Shown here: one piece after another, positions 39,086-47,229 of the stretch
Layout of the letters: the number at the start of each line of letters is the position of its first letter
Position numbering within the stretch: the first letter of the stretch is position 1
Assembly (NCBI RefSeq): GCF_030463535.1
Contig: NC_132891.1
Coordinates: 2,867,951 to 2,931,950 of the forward strand
Source: Salminus brasiliensis
Lineage: Eukaryota; Chordata; Actinopteri; Characiformes; Bryconidae
Length of the DNA: 64,000 bases
Direction of reading: 5' to 3'
Translations under genes and position numbers: made by a program
Notes under the pieces: model-generated
Told to the model about the DNA's origin: nothing
The model's input: only the letters and a program-made list of their open reading frames with translations
Databases searched by the model: none

Positions 39086-40481
39086 AATGTCTTCCACAGC
39101 TCTCTGAATCAACCTTTCGGAAGTCGCATTGTAACCCCCTCTGGAATTCTTCTGAACAGTCAAATTCTGGACTTTTCCTGGCCCAACAAAAGCCACGGCT
39201 CAGCCCCACCAAACCCGGTACCACTTCAGCTCTCTCTCCACTATCTATATTTCTGGACACCCCTTCTAATGAATGCATTCAGCTACTTCAAGTTTCTCCC
39301 TTTGCCTACAGATACACACAGCTTGTCTAGTCCCTGTAGAGAAGAAGTACTACCAATAGAATAGGACTCTCTGGAGCAGATAAACTTCATTAGTCTATTG
39401 GCACCATGCTGCCTAATGCCAGGCGTGGGCTAGAGGGGTATATAGCCCCCCAACATTGAGGAACTGTGGAGCAGTGGAGGAACTGTGTTCTCTGGAATGA
39501 TGGATGGTGGTGGAGCTCCATCCAGTGCTTTTATGATAAGTTGGGGATGATGAGGTGGGGTGGTGATCATCATCCAACATCCTGACCTCACTAATGAATG
39601 CTATTGTGGCTGACTGCAATCAAATCCTCACAGCAATGCTCCTCCAAAATCTAGTAGAAAGTCTTCTTATCTGGACAGTAGAGACAGTAACTCCAACAAA
39701 AGCAGGAACTATTTGAATACCCTTTATTTCAGAAGAAACGGTGAATAAGCACGTGTCCCAATACTTTTGTCCATTTTGTGTATTTATTTAACATCCCCTT
39801 TGTTTTACGAGGGGTCTCTACAACCCCAGGCCACTGACTAATGTCTGTTGTCCCCTAATATCTGTGCTTCCCTCCAGCGTAACGGCATCAAGCCAGGAAA
39901 GAGGCCGCTCTCGTTTCTGATGCCCACAGTGGTCAGACCCTCCCTGGGTTTCTGTGGAACCTACGTGGCCTTGGGGTCCTCTAATGGTGACCGGGCCCTC
40001 AGCGGCATCACACAGGTTCGTAATGTCACAGTTAAAAACTCTGGCTTCCAGGCTATTGGTAGCCTGATGCTATAAGATGTCCCTGTTGGTTGCTAAGTGA
40101 GAGCTATGGTGTGGCTAAGGTGTTCTTAGGTGGTTGCTAGGGTGGTTAGTGTAGTATTGCAGAAGGCTGCTAAAGTTTTCCAGGTGGTTGCTATAGTGGT
40201 TTTGACAATGCTATGGCGGTTACTTAAGTATTTTAGGTGGTTGCTAATGTTTGCAGGGTTTCTTTTTTTTTTTTTTTTTGGTGGTTACCAAGGTGATCTT
40301 GGTGCTATGGTGGCTGCTTTGGTATTTCAGGTGGTTGGTGGTTGCTGAGGTGCCCCAGATGGTTGCTAAGGTCTAACTAAGTGGGTGCTGTGGTGTTCCT
40401 AGATGGTCGCTGTGGTATCTCAGATGCCAGTTTTTTTAATACGCAACAATAATAATGTTGTTTATTAATATCTTCAGTGTA

Positions 40482-40518
<37 letters not shown>

Positions 40519-42624
40519 AAATGTCATGTTTGAAATCCATTAAGCTGCTATTCTTTTGCTGTTTCTGCAGGTGCTGATGAATGTGTTGTCACTACATAGA
40601 AACCTGAGTGACAGTCTGACGTACGGCAGGCTCCACCCTCAGCTGCAGCCTGACACCCTGCTGGTTGACGGTAATGACTGTCTTTATTGCTCTCCCTTGT
40701 TATTTCTGTGACTCAGGAGCTTTAATGACCACTGTTTGCTTTCCTCTGCCCTCTCTCGCTCCCTCTCGCTCCCTCTCGCTCAGCTCTGTGGCAGATTGTC
40801 GAACCGTATCTGTTCTCCAGAGCTGGTTCAGTTTATTAAGAGCTTTAAAAATTAAATTAAATTAAAGATGTTCAGCTTTTAAAAAGTTTTTCTGGTGTTA
40901 GTTATCTGTAATTGACTGATTGTGGTTGCTGAAGTGTCCCAGATGGTTGCTAAGGTCTAACTAAGTGGGGGCTGTGGTGTTCCTAGATGGTTGCTGTGGT
41001 ATCTCAGATGCCAGGCTTTTTTTATTTTATTATTTAGTTATTTTTAATTGAATAATTATCTGAAATGACCCGTTAGCATTCTGTACTCTGGATCCACTAT
41101 AACATGCCTCTCTCCAAGTGTACTTAGGCAGAGTGTAAGACTGTTTTGGCTCTCATTTAGAAAGAACTGGGATAATCCTGATGGGGCGGGGCTAAACTAA
41201 TGTAGGCTGAATATGCAGATGTGGTTGCCTTTTTTTTGTTTTTTGCTGCTCCAAAGGTTCAAGTGATGTCACTTCCTCTTTGTGATGTCATTTAAAGCAG
41301 CACTACGTTATTAATTGACAAAACAAGCTCATTTAAGCAGGCGTCTCAATACGTTTATCCATATAGTAGTTAGATAGACAGACAGACAGATAGATAGATA
41401 GACAGACAGATAGATGGACGGACGGACGGACAGGTAGACAGACAGATAAGGAGACAGACAGACAGATAGATAGACAGATAAGCAGACAGATGGTAGATGA
41501 ATGGATAGATAAACAGACAGACGAACAGACAGGTAGACAGATAGACAGATAAGACAAACAGACAGACAGACAGATAGATAGATAGATAGATAGGCCGACA
41601 GACAGATAGACAGACAGACAGACAGACAGGTAGACAGACAGATAAGCAAACAGACAGATAGGTACATAGACCGATAAGCAGACAGATGGTAGATGAATGG
41701 ATAGACAAACAGACAGACGAACAGACAGGTAGATAGACAGATAAGCAAACATATAGATAGATAGACAGACAGGTAGATGGACAGATGGACAGGCAGATAG
41801 ATAGAGTGTGAGTGTGAGACAGGGTGGTAAGTCAAACTGAGGGACCCACACACCTCATACAGTTTGTATAGTATTGGGACACCTGCTCATTCAAAGAGTT
41901 TATCCTGCTTCTGTTGGAGTAACTGTCTCTACTGCCCAAAGAAGGCCTTCTAGGATTTTGGAGGAGGATTTGATTGCACTTGGTGACAAGAGCGTTAGTG
42001 AGGTCAGGATGTTTGAAATTCACCACCCCACCTCATCATCACCCCAACTCCCTAACTCTTCCCAAAAGTACAGGATGGAGCTCCACCACCATCCATCATT
42101 CCAGAGAACACAGTTCTTCCACTGCTCCACAGCTCCTCAATGCTGGGGGGCTTTATACCCATCTAGCCCACGCCTGGCATGGTGGCATCTGTGTCAGCAA
42201 TGGGTGCAACTCTAAGTAGCTGAATGCATTCATTAGAAGTGGTGTCCACAAACATTTGGACATATAGTGTTGTGAAACAGGGACATGTGTAATGCTGAAA
42301 ATAGTGAATATTAAACATGGTCAGACTCATCATGGGAATTTCCCCACTGCGGGACTAATAAAGGACTATCTTATCAGGTTTTCTCAGACCCAGAGTCTGA
42401 TCTAATCAGTCACTGTCTGATCTGACGTAACTGTCTCTCTCTCTTCAGCCGAGTTTCTTAAGGAGGACGTTGAGGCCCTCAAGCTGAAAGGACATGAGGT
42501 GGAGAGAGTGGACGTTATATCGCTGGTGGAGGGAACCAGGAGGACCAACGACCTCATTATCGGAGTGAAGGACCCCCGCAGTGCAGACGCCTCTGCACTC
42601 ACCATGTCCATGTCCATGCCCTAG
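26310..42624 (+). CDS. ggt7: gamma-glutamyltransferase 7 (whole gene, 15 coding exons)
   Basis: Coding exons total 2040 nt and 679 aa (human about 662), with the reading frame kept at every junction. Order in the protein: an N-terminal cytosolic tail with SAYSPVDYMSITSFPRLPED; one membrane anchor at about 120-143 (LTVIITACLTFATGVTVALI), giving type II topology; and a lumenal/extracellular Ntn-hydrolase domain with conserved GSSVDAAIAAALCLG, GGGGVMLVHD, IDFRETAP, PPPHAGTALITALNILEG, NQPFGSRIVTPSGI and RPLSFLMPTVVRP. Several N-glycosylation sequons are visible (NIT, NVS, NLS, NST). The nucleophile position is Thr484 in EGTVASQV. The active GGT1 context is T-[ST]-H-x-S-V, so the His and Ser neighbours are replaced. 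GGT7 is known as a GGT-like family member without established classical transferase activity. It lies between tp53inp2 and ncoa6. Confidence 0.97.
26715..26945 (-). mobile_element. tRNA-derived SINE, reverse copy, in ggt7 intron 1
   Basis: Reverse complement of the 23250-23575 SINE: it carries GGGAGGGCGCCATCTACCCA and CAGCACTAGCAATGCTCC. It is 5'-truncated and starts about 185 bp downstream of ggt7 exon 1. Confidence 0.8.
27133..27405. repeat. 64-bp duplication flanking AT microsatellites
   Basis: The segment beginning CATCCTGATCAATCACAGCT and ending GGTGATTCAGCTCCTTCA occurs at about 27133-27197 and again at 27341-27405, with a (TA)n tract at 27272-27338 between. A second AT tract follows at 27473-27519 and a GT tract at 27576-27608. 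ggt7 intron 1. Confidence 0.88.
27640..28082 (+). mobile_element. two fragments of the CAGCCATAACATTAAAACCA MITE family
   Basis: 27640-27835 has the internal TTAGCAGCAGATCCTTTAGG and AGGTTGTGAGGTGGGGCC. 27902-28082 begins with the terminus CAGTGATCAGCCATTACATT and is cut off at GTTGTGAGGTGG, exactly where the next MITE starts. Confidence 0.75.
28083..28631 (-). mobile_element. MITE of the ACAAAAGTATTGGGACACC family, full length, reverse
   Basis: It begins ACACCCCTTCTAATAAATGC and ends TCCCAATACTTTTGTCCATA. It abuts the truncated MITE on its left, suggesting insertion into it. ggt7 intron 1. Confidence 0.85.
29010..29395 (+). mobile_element. MITE of the CAGCCATAACATTAAAACCA family, both ends present
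   Basis: Left end CACCGGTCAGCCATAACATT; right end TTTAATGTTATGGCAGATCA followed by GTGTA. Internal landmarks match 25261-25689. ggt7 intron 1. Confidence 0.8.
29703..29929 (+). CDS. ggt7: ggt7 exon 2 (membrane anchor)
   Basis: Residues 74-149. FLKSARLQRLASSASDLASQ and DGLTVIITACLTFATGVTVA are near-identical to human GGT7. It encodes the single transmembrane segment and ends YFGDPQ|. Phase 0 donor CAG|GTACAT. Confidence 0.96.
29960..30615. repeat. degenerate ~110-bp repeat in ggt7 intron 2
   Basis: Diverged units built on ATTCAGTATCCAGTCTGAA, ATCCAGAAACCACTATGATC and CACTATGAATTATTCAGTAT run from about 29980 to 30550. The last 55 bases (30558-30612: GGATACTCAATAGATTGCAG, then TTCTGGATAATTCAGACTGG) are the reverse complement of the same unit, so the array ends in an inverted copy. 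Confidence 0.8.
30969..31120 (+). CDS. ggt7: ggt7 exon 3
   Basis: Residues 150-199 plus two bases. FNQGAVVTDVARCTSLG and GSSVDAAIAAALCLGIIHPH are the conserved start of the GGT ectodomain. Acceptor TTCTCGCAG; donor GGCGG|GTATGT. Confidence 0.96.
31498..31556 (+). repeat. single unit related to the 45-bp minisatellite at 36.1 kb
   Basis: GGTTAGCGCGTCAGCCAATG followed by GCCTAGTCCAACATCGCTAC matches the unit of the intron 8 array but occurs once. ggt7 intron 3. Confidence 0.8.
31823..31937 (+). CDS. ggt7: ggt7 exon 4
   Basis: Residues 200-238. It completes GGGGVMLVHD and encodes VIDFRETAPSGVREEM; the Arg of DFRE corresponds to the substrate-carboxylate-binding Arg of active GGTs. Donor CAGAAG|GTAAAG. 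Confidence 0.96.
32041..32345 (+). repeat. diverged copy of the 2968-3290 dispersed repeat
   Basis: GCCCGGAGCAGTGGGCATCC, CAACAGTGGCAACTTG and CCACAACCCTGTCATT line up in order with 2968-3290. It includes a CA tract (32155-32187). ggt7 intron 4. Confidence 0.65.
32492..33350. mobile_element. non-autonomous hAT-like element
   Basis: The ends are imperfect inverted repeats: CAGAGCCGACCCAAGGC on the left, and TTGGGCCGGCCCTG on the right, which reads CAGGGCCGGCCCAA inverted. The flanking 8-mers CAATGCAG and CAGCGTAG agree at 5 of 8 positions, and all three differences are transitions, consistent with a decayed 8-bp target duplication. No open transposase frame. ggt7 intron 4. Confidence 0.65.
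34091..34226. repeat. 40-bp tandem repeat in ggt7 intron 4
   Basis: Three full units plus a part, each with CAGTACTTAAGCAGTACTTT and TTAGAATACTAAACTACTTG. It ends about 120 bp before the acceptor of exon 5. Confidence 0.93.
34348..34415 (+). CDS. ggt7: ggt7 exon 5
   Basis: Residues 239-260 plus two bases: PGLLVAVPGMLSGLHQAHQL. Acceptor CCTTCAG; donor GGAAA|GTACGT. A CA tract follows at 34472-34522. Confidence 0.95.
34763..34836 (+). CDS. ggt7: ggt7 exon 6
   Basis: Completes K261, then RPWKEVITMAADVARNGFNI and THDL. Contains sequon NIT. Acceptor TTTTGTAG; donor CCTGG|GTAGGT. A CA tract starts 16 bp after the exon (34852-34920). Confidence 0.95.
35172..35202. repeat. (GT)n microsatellite
   Basis: About 15 GT units in ggt7 intron 6. 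Confidence 0.93.
35473..35666 (+). CDS. ggt7: ggt7 exon 7
   Basis: Residues 286-350: ADALAKVKDQNVSEAFRELF, LPDGRPPLSGLFTRRLDLAA and SEFYSGNLSQEMAST. Phase 0 donor CTACG|GTACAG. Confidence 0.95.
35827..35914 (+). CDS. ggt7: ggt7 exon 8
   Basis: Residues 351-379 plus one base: VYSSGGVLTEEDLSNYTTVL. The GG-(V/I)-(L/I)-T-E-E-D block is typical of GGTs. Donor CCAGG|GTAATT. Confidence 0.95.
36067..36530. repeat. 45-bp minisatellite in ggt7 intron 8
   Basis: About ten units with GCCAATGGCCTGGTCCAA and CTACCGCTGGGTTAGCATGT. Units alternate between ATATCT and CTTCGC variants. Unit length divisible by three gives long open frames on both strands that are not genes. Confidence 0.95.
36543..36857. mobile_element. 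MITE with AAGTGGCCACTTTATCAG-type ends
   Basis: Left end TTAAGTGGCCACTTTATCAG; right end TTTCCAATAAAGTGGCCAGT, an imperfect inverted pair. These termini are typical of the Tc1-like family whose decayed transposase appears at 45490-45850. It sits 50 bp before ggt7 exon 9 and directly abuts the 45-bp minisatellite. Confidence 0.75.
36907..37034 (+). CDS. ggt7: ggt7 exon 9
   Basis: Residues 380-422: GHQVMAAPPPHAGTALITAL, NILEGYNITSQ and the sequon NST. Acceptor CTGTACAG; phase 0 donor GCTGAG|GTACAG. Confidence 0.96.
37459..37547 (+). CDS. ggt7: ggt7 exon 10
   Basis: Residues 423-451 plus two bases: TLKIALSLASGLGDPMYDPS, then VSEVVTQML. Acceptor GCTGGAAG; donor GCTAAG|GTAAGA. Confidence 0.95.
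37827..37979 (+). CDS. ggt7: ggt7 exon 11 (nucleophile exon)
   Basis: Residues 452-502 plus two bases. Contains Thr484 of EGTVASQVMVMGPDDFIVSV, aligned with the autoprocessing and catalytic Thr of GGTs. Acceptor TGTTACAG; donor AATGAG|GTAAGC. Confidence 0.96.
38150..38935. repeat. 65-bp minisatellite in ggt7 intron 11
   Basis: About twelve units with ACATCTGTAGATTCATACTG, GATTAAAATCACTACAG and GTTTTTCATGTCAGCATATG. The central four are nearly identical at exactly 65-bp spacing (38581, 38646, 38711, 38776); the outer ones are diverged. Confidence 0.95.
39032..39083. repeat. (GT)n tract just upstream of a splice acceptor
   Basis: About 26 GT units end 17 bases before exon 12 of ggt7. Confidence 0.96.
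39100..39217 (+). CDS. ggt7: ggt7 exon 12
   Basis: Residues 503-542: SLNQPFGSRIVTPSGILLNS, then QILDFSWPNKSHGSAPPNP. Very close to human GGT7. Acceptor CTTCCACAG; phase 0 donor AACCCG|GTACCA. Confidence 0.96.
39245..39782 (-). mobile_element. MITE of the ACAAAAGTATTGGGACACC family, reverse
   Basis: It starts TTTCTGGACACCCCTTCTAA and ends CCCAATACTTTTGTCCATTT. Located in ggt7 intron 12, about 30 bp after the donor. Confidence 0.85.
39878..40015 (+). CDS. ggt7: ggt7 exon 13
   Basis: Residues 543-588: GKRPLSFLMPTVVRPSLGFC, then GTYVALGSSNGDRALSGITQ. The Ser-Ser pair that shapes the oxyanion hole in active GGTs reads Ser-Phe here, as in human GGT7. Donor ACACAG|GTTCGT. Confidence 0.96.
40085..40435. 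repeat. degenerate GGTGGTTGCTA repeats in ggt7 intron 13
   Basis: Imperfect repeats of GTGGTTGCTAAGGTGT type, with a poly-T at 40262-40280. The last ~95 bases (40340-40433) are duplicated at 40921-41020 on the other side of exon 14. Confidence 0.8.
40571..40670 (+). CDS. ggt7: ggt7 exon 14
   Basis: Residues 589-621 plus one base: VLMNVLSLHRNLSDSLTYGR, then LHPQLQPDTLLVD. Acceptor TTTCTGCAG; donor GTTGACG|GTAATG. An (ATT)n tract (about 40488-40515) lies upstream. Confidence 0.96.
40921..41020. repeat. second copy of a ~95-bp segment flanking ggt7 exon 14
   Basis: GATGGTTGCTAAGGTCTAAC and GGTATCTCAGATGCCAG occur here and at 40340-40433 in the same orientation. Confidence 0.88.
41371..41805. 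repeat. GATA/GACA tetranucleotide repeat (Bkm-like)
   Basis: About 435 bases of mixed GATA, GACA and variant units in ggt7 intron 14. It is bracketed by two MITE ends pointing away from it (41333-41368 and from 41859). Simple-sequence open frames on the minus strand are artefacts. Confidence 0.95.
41859..42270 (+). mobile_element. MITE of the ACAAAAGTATTGGGACACC family, forward
   Basis: Left end TAGTATTGGGACACCTGCTC; right end CAAACATTTGGACATATAGT. Body with CAGGATGGAGCTCCACCACC. ggt7 intron 14. Confidence 0.87.
42328..42376 (+). mobile_element. LINE-type 3' tail fragment
   Basis: TTTCCCCACTGCGGGACTAA followed by TAAAGGACTATCTTATC. The reverse complement of the same tail occurs at 49065-49205. 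Such tails are common at 3' ends of fish non-LTR elements; only the tail is present. Confidence 0.55.
42449..42624 (+). CDS. ggt7: ggt7 exon 15 and stop
   Basis: Residues 622-679: AEFLKEDVEALKLKGHEVER, then VDVISLVEGTRRTNDLIIGV and KDPRSADASALTM before an SMSMP end and TAG at 42622-42624. Acceptor CTCTTCAG. Confidence 0.96.
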
Positions 42625-42800
42625 TCCCCCCCCCTGCCTCCACCTATCCAGGCGTGTGTTTGGGCGGGTTAAAGTTTGTGCAGTAAATGTATGAGTGTGG
42701 AGAACAGGCAGGGAGATTACACACACCCTTTCACACAGTACATCACCTTAGTGTATATATATATATATATACAATTCAAGATCAAGTGATTGGATACTGT

Positions 42801-42806
42801 AATAAA
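42801..42806 (+). terminator. ggt7: poly(A) signal AATAAA for ggt7
   Basis: 177 bases after the stop codon. A second AATAAA at 43013-43018 is an alternative. No transcript evidence. Confidence 0.5.
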
Positions 42807-42849
42807 ACACTCTCTTAGAGAGAGCATAGCTGGCTTTACTCTCTCTGAG

Positions 42850-43699
42850 CGAGTCGGATGTGCCCAATCACTCGCTCCATTATTTGTGCCTAACAGAACA
42901 AAGCTGTACCACACACACACACCTGAGAACAGTTAGCATGCTTACAACACATGCTGCACATCATCAAGGCTGCCTATAAGCTATAATAATAATACATAGA
43001 AGTTTTATTCTCAATAAAAAGAGAGCTTTTTGGCAATAAATAAATAAATAAACAAAAAAAAAAATCAGAAAAAAACTCTCTGCTGTGAAGCATGGTGGTG
43101 GGTGTTTCGCGACTGTTCCTCTGACATCAATAGCATGCAGTATGGAGTCTAATCCAGTCATCCAGTCAGCAGTCTAGGTGGGGAAACGGCGGACTAGCAG
43201 CTGAGACCAACTTCGTTATTTTTTTATTTTTAATTATTAGTTTAATTAGTATTTATTCATTTCCCCCTCCCGTCAGAAATCTGCTTCTAAACCACCTGCA
43301 AATGTGGCTTGAATCGGATTGGGGGTGGGGGGGCAGAAAAAGCTTTGAGATCAGATTTAAACTCTTAAGTCTCTCTCGCTTGTTATTTATTGGTGATTTT
43401 GTAGTTTTGAGTATCAGTTGAACGCTGGGTTGAACGTTAATGCAGACTGAACGTGAGCGGGCTTCATGAGCTCCGTATGAGAGATGATTTTAGAAAGCGT
43501 TGGTTATGGTTAAAGGTTTATTCATTAATTCAATATTTTTGGTCTGTTTTGAATCAGTTAGTGAAGCTCAATTATTGATTTGTGAACATTTGCACTTTTT
43601 TAGTTTTTCTTGTTGATGGTACTGTTAGATCATCAGTCACTGTATATTATTATTATTGTTATTATTATTATTATTATTTTTTTTTTTTTTTTTTTTTTA
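42850..43699. other. intergenic, no gene seen
   Basis: AT-rich sequence with an (ATT)n and poly-T tract at about 43645-43699. No coding or RNA gene signal. Confidence 0.5.
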
Positions 43700-44925
43700 G
43701 GGATGCACTGATCCAATGCTAGAGTCAGACATCTGTCCCGATACTAACAAAAATAGCTGCATACCGGATCATTAGGCCGATCCACAAGACCGATCCATTC
43801 ACTGAACCCGATTCCTGTACTGCCGGTATTCTAAGCTTCATAACTCAGGATCACAGTAACATACAACCACGATGCACATATTATAGCAAACAGCAGGACT
43901 TGTCTAACCCTCAGACATCAGAGCACATCAGGCAGGTGTCCTCGACCTGTCATCAACTATCAGCGAGTAATCCAGCTCAGAAAAAACAGCTAAAATCCAC
44001 ACATGGCTTCAGCAGCCTGCTCTGTTTACTCAAGAGTGCAGGAAGGCAGATAGGCACCCATGCAGGCAGGCAGATAGGCACCCATGCAGGCAGGCAGATA
44101 GGCACCCATGCAGGCAGGCAGATAGGCACCCATGCAGGCAGACAGATAGGCACCCATGCAGGAAGGCAGATAGGCACCCATGCAGGAAGGCAGATAGGCA
44201 CCCATGCAGGAAGGCAGATAGGCACCCATGCAGGCAGACAGGCAGGCACCCATGCAGGCAGACAGGCAGGCACCCATGCAGGAAGGCAGGCAGGCAGGCA
44301 CCCATGCAGGCAGGCAGATAGGCACCCATGCAGACAGGCAGGCAGGCACCCATGCAGGAAGGCAGATAGGCACCCATGCAGGCAGACAGGCAGGCACCCA
44401 TGCAGGAAGGCAGGCAGGCACCCATGCAGGAAGGCAGATAGGCACCCATGCAGGCAGACAGATAGGCACCCATGCAGGCAGACAGATAGGCACCCATGCA
44501 GGAAGACAGATAGGCACCCATGCAGGAAGGCAGATAGGCACCCATGCAGGAAGGCAGGCAGGCACCCATGCAGGAAGGCAGGCAGGCACCCATGCAGGCA
44601 GGCAGATAGGCACCCATGCAGACAGGCAGGCAGGCACCCATGCAGGAAGGCAGGCAGGCACCCATGCAGGCAGGCAGGCAGGCACCCATGCAGCCAACAC
44701 TGTTTCGAGTCCCAGAAGAGTCCAAAACCCACAGATTACATGAATAAACGTTCAGAGCCCAGACACCACTGTCACCAATTATTAATTTTAGTGAGAAATA
44801 ATCTGAAATTGGGTTCATTAATTTTTGTGCTCATTTGTTTTGCACAGTAATGTTTAGTAAAGTCCATCCTGATATCATATATCGGCCGATACACAAAGAG
44901 TATGTATTGGTATCGGAACAAAAAA
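43700..44925 (+). mobile_element. hAT-like element relic interrupted by a minisatellite
   Basis: The left end AGGGATGCACTGATCCAATG is followed by CATTAGGCCGATCCACAAGA. Near the right end are GATATCATATATCGGCCGAT and GTATTGGTATCGGAAC. Both match the better-preserved copy at 58140-59463. The extreme right terminus is lost. The 24-bp array (44037-44694) lies inside. Confidence 0.75.
44037..44694. repeat. 24-bp minisatellite, about 27 units
   Basis: Units combine GCAGATAGGCACCCATGCAG with GGCAGGCAGG variants. All six frames are largely open because the unit is 24 bp, giving several 170-300-residue repeat-peptide artefacts on both strands. Confidence 0.96.
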
Positions 44926-44952
44926 ATGTTGTGGCTCTGTGTGTCCCTTATA

Positions 44953-44987
<35 letters not shown>

Positions 44988-45168
44988 CACATCCAGTGAA
45001 CACTGCACCGCTGACCACACATTAATGGGGAAAATGCTACACGTTTGTATGCAGTGTTGTCCAGTGTTGAGCTACTTAACAGCATATGATGCGTTTTTTC
45101 ACAGTGAGTCGACTAATCCTGCCTGACCTTTGCCTTCCTCTTTGCACAGTGACAGCTTTTTGTATAGA

Positions 45169-45212
<44 letters not shown>

Positions 45213-45489
45213 CACATTAAAAGCAGGCCTACACTGTAAATGTTTATATTTAACTTTAATGGTCATTTTGCTTGTAATTATTATTGTTCAGCCAGTTTCA
45301 GTACACCTGTGTGACCACAGTAACAGCTCCACACGGCTATTAGCCAAGGCCTTGCATCTGCCCGTCAGCCGGTCAGCAGTGTGTTTATAGACCGTCTGTC
45401 CGTGAAGCTCCAGTTCCACTGTTCACTCTGAAAATAAAGGGTTTTGCTGAACTGAAGGAGATTTGGTCAGTGTTTTTTAGTGTGTGTGT
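44926..45489. other. intergenic, microsatellites only
   Basis: (ATT)n at about 44950-44985 and a GT tract at about 45169-45211. No gene recognised. Confidence 0.5.
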
Positions 45490-45850
45490 GTCTAGAGTTT
45501 CCTCAGAAAGGTGTAATAAACAAAGCACACCCGGAGAGGGGCAGTCCTGTTAATACGAGTGGTCAACAGACGAGCTACAGCAGCAGAGGCCCACATCAGG
45601 CTCCACTGCTTTCAGCCAGGGACAGAAAGCTGAGGCTGCAGTGGCTCAGCACAGGCCCAACACTGGCCAGTTACAGACACCGCCAGGGGTGTGGGATCTG
45701 CATTTTGCAGGTCTGCAGGTTCACAGATGGTACTGTCAGAATTCGGACCCAACCTGCCTTGCTTCACGGACCAGGCTGGTGGAGATGGTGTGGGGAAGGT
45801 GTTCCTGGCATTGTTGCTGACCATGTGCATCCCTTTATGACCACATTTCT
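45490..45850 (+). pseudogene. decayed Tc1-like transposase fragment
   Basis: Translated pieces YSSRGPHQAPLLSARDRKLR and IVADHVHPFMTT are recognisable parts of a fish Tc1-like transposase (the family whose ends read AATAAAGTGGCC). The segment expected to contain WSDESRF is missing or damaged, and the sequence stops before the second catalytic Asp. It is a dead remnant, unrelated to the intact element at 19.5 kb. Confidence 0.75.
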
Positions 45851-45930
45851 AGCTAGTGCTGCTAGTGTACTACTAATAGTAGTGTGCAGTAGAAGATCTA
45901 ATTATTAGAAGGCCTGTATATCACATTCAT

Positions 45931-45931
45931 A

Positions 45932-45976
<45 letters not shown>
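45931..45976. repeat. (TA)n microsatellite
   Basis: About 21 TA units, intergenic. Confidence 0.95.
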
Positions 45977-45977
<1 letters not shown>

Positions 45978-46029
45978 TTTCCTGGGTCTTCGTGGATTAA
46001 TACGTGCACACTAGCCACTGTTAACAAGT

Positions 46030-46663
46030 CCTACTAGTGTGCACTCCTAGTGAGTAGAGCGCAAATGCGCCAATCGGAACACCGCCAACGATTCCGCGTA
46101 GTCCCTTGCGAACTCTACGTAGCTGGACGGCTTTCACGAAAGGAGGTCACTAAGGCCGCTTCACAAATCACCGACAATGCCGCATCACCGATGGCTCCCT
46201 CCTCCCTATGTAGTGTACTAGATAGATCACAAACTGCATTTTTTTTATTTTTATTAAATTGTACACAAAAATCGTGCATTACGTCCTTGACTTTATGTTA
46301 TTGCCTTTTCTGTTTAAACCAAACGTTCCGATCCAGCCTAACTGCCCTTTTAGATTCACCTTGCTGTGCCTGCATGTGCCCTATATAGTGACCGTTGAGC
46401 CATTTGAGACGCGGCCTGAAAAACCCGCGGCCAATCAGAGCCGCGTATACTCGACATCCCTACGCAAGTTACGGACCATTTCTAGCGTAGCTGTTAACCC
46501 GTAGACGCTGGACAGCGACGTATTACGTCTTCGTGAATACGCGTATACTCTGTTTAAGGATACCCCCCCCCTCTTCGCTTGGCTACGCGCTCGGTTTACG
46601 CGTTAGCTCACTAAAATAAGAAGAACGATTAATTTGGACTGTTTTCCAAATGGACTGATTAAG
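46030..46663 (+). promoter_or_regulatory. ncoa6: probable ncoa6 promoter and non-coding first exon
   Basis: A CpG-rich stretch with CCAAT motifs at 46071 (CGCCAATCGG) and 46431 (CCAATCAGAGCCGCG). A donor-like GGACTGATTAAG|GTAAAA ends at 46663. Since ncoa6's first coding exon opens with an acceptor only 16 bases before the ATG, an upstream non-coding exon is needed and this is the best candidate. The start site is unknown. Confidence 0.45.
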
Positions 46664-47229
46664 GTAAAACACTCTACTGCAGATCATATGATCGATACGG
46701 CCGGTTTCTGAAATGCAAACGTGAGGAAATGAGGATTAAAAGGCGGAGTGAAACATTTCAGTGGGTTAGCTAGCCTCACTAAGCTAACGCCGTTAGCCGC
46801 TTCAATGACCGAGCTGCTAGCCGTTAGCCACCGATGCTATTTGTTTAGCTAGCTCAACGCTAGCGGGCTTAATTCGCTTCTCACTAATTATTAAGACATA
46901 ATTAACATTTCCAGCGAGCACAGGGCTCCTAGATCAGGCCGAGGACCTCTGCCTCTTCTTGCACAGCGAGCACAGACCTGCTGGGAAAGTGTCCATATAT
47001 TTATGACCCGCTTATTTTCTATTAGTTTCAGAGCTGAAGAAGCAGCTAAGCTCGCTAAAGCTTCCCCCAGGACACAGGCCGAGCTAATTACCCTGATAAA
47101 GTCGAAATTAGCTGCTTATTAAAATCCTCCTATGTTTCATTTAACCCTGCTGATGCTGCTGGTCTTCACTGGTCCCTCAGGACGGGGCTGGCCTGTGCTG
47201 CGAAGTGGCCAGTTTAGCTGTCAAACCCC

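Noticed and set aside
41329-41853. Tyr/Leu/Ser/Cys-rich open frames on the minus strand
   Set aside because: Simple translation of GATA/GACA repeats.
43900-44850. Long open frames (170-316 codons) on both strands at 44 kb
   Set aside because: They are translations of the 24-bp minisatellite. The unit is divisible by three and stop-free, so several frames stay open; there is no start context, splice support or family resemblance.
45480-45908. 142-codon open frame as a host gene
   Set aside because: Its recognisable pieces match a Tc1-like transposase and it is truncated, so it is a transposon relic.
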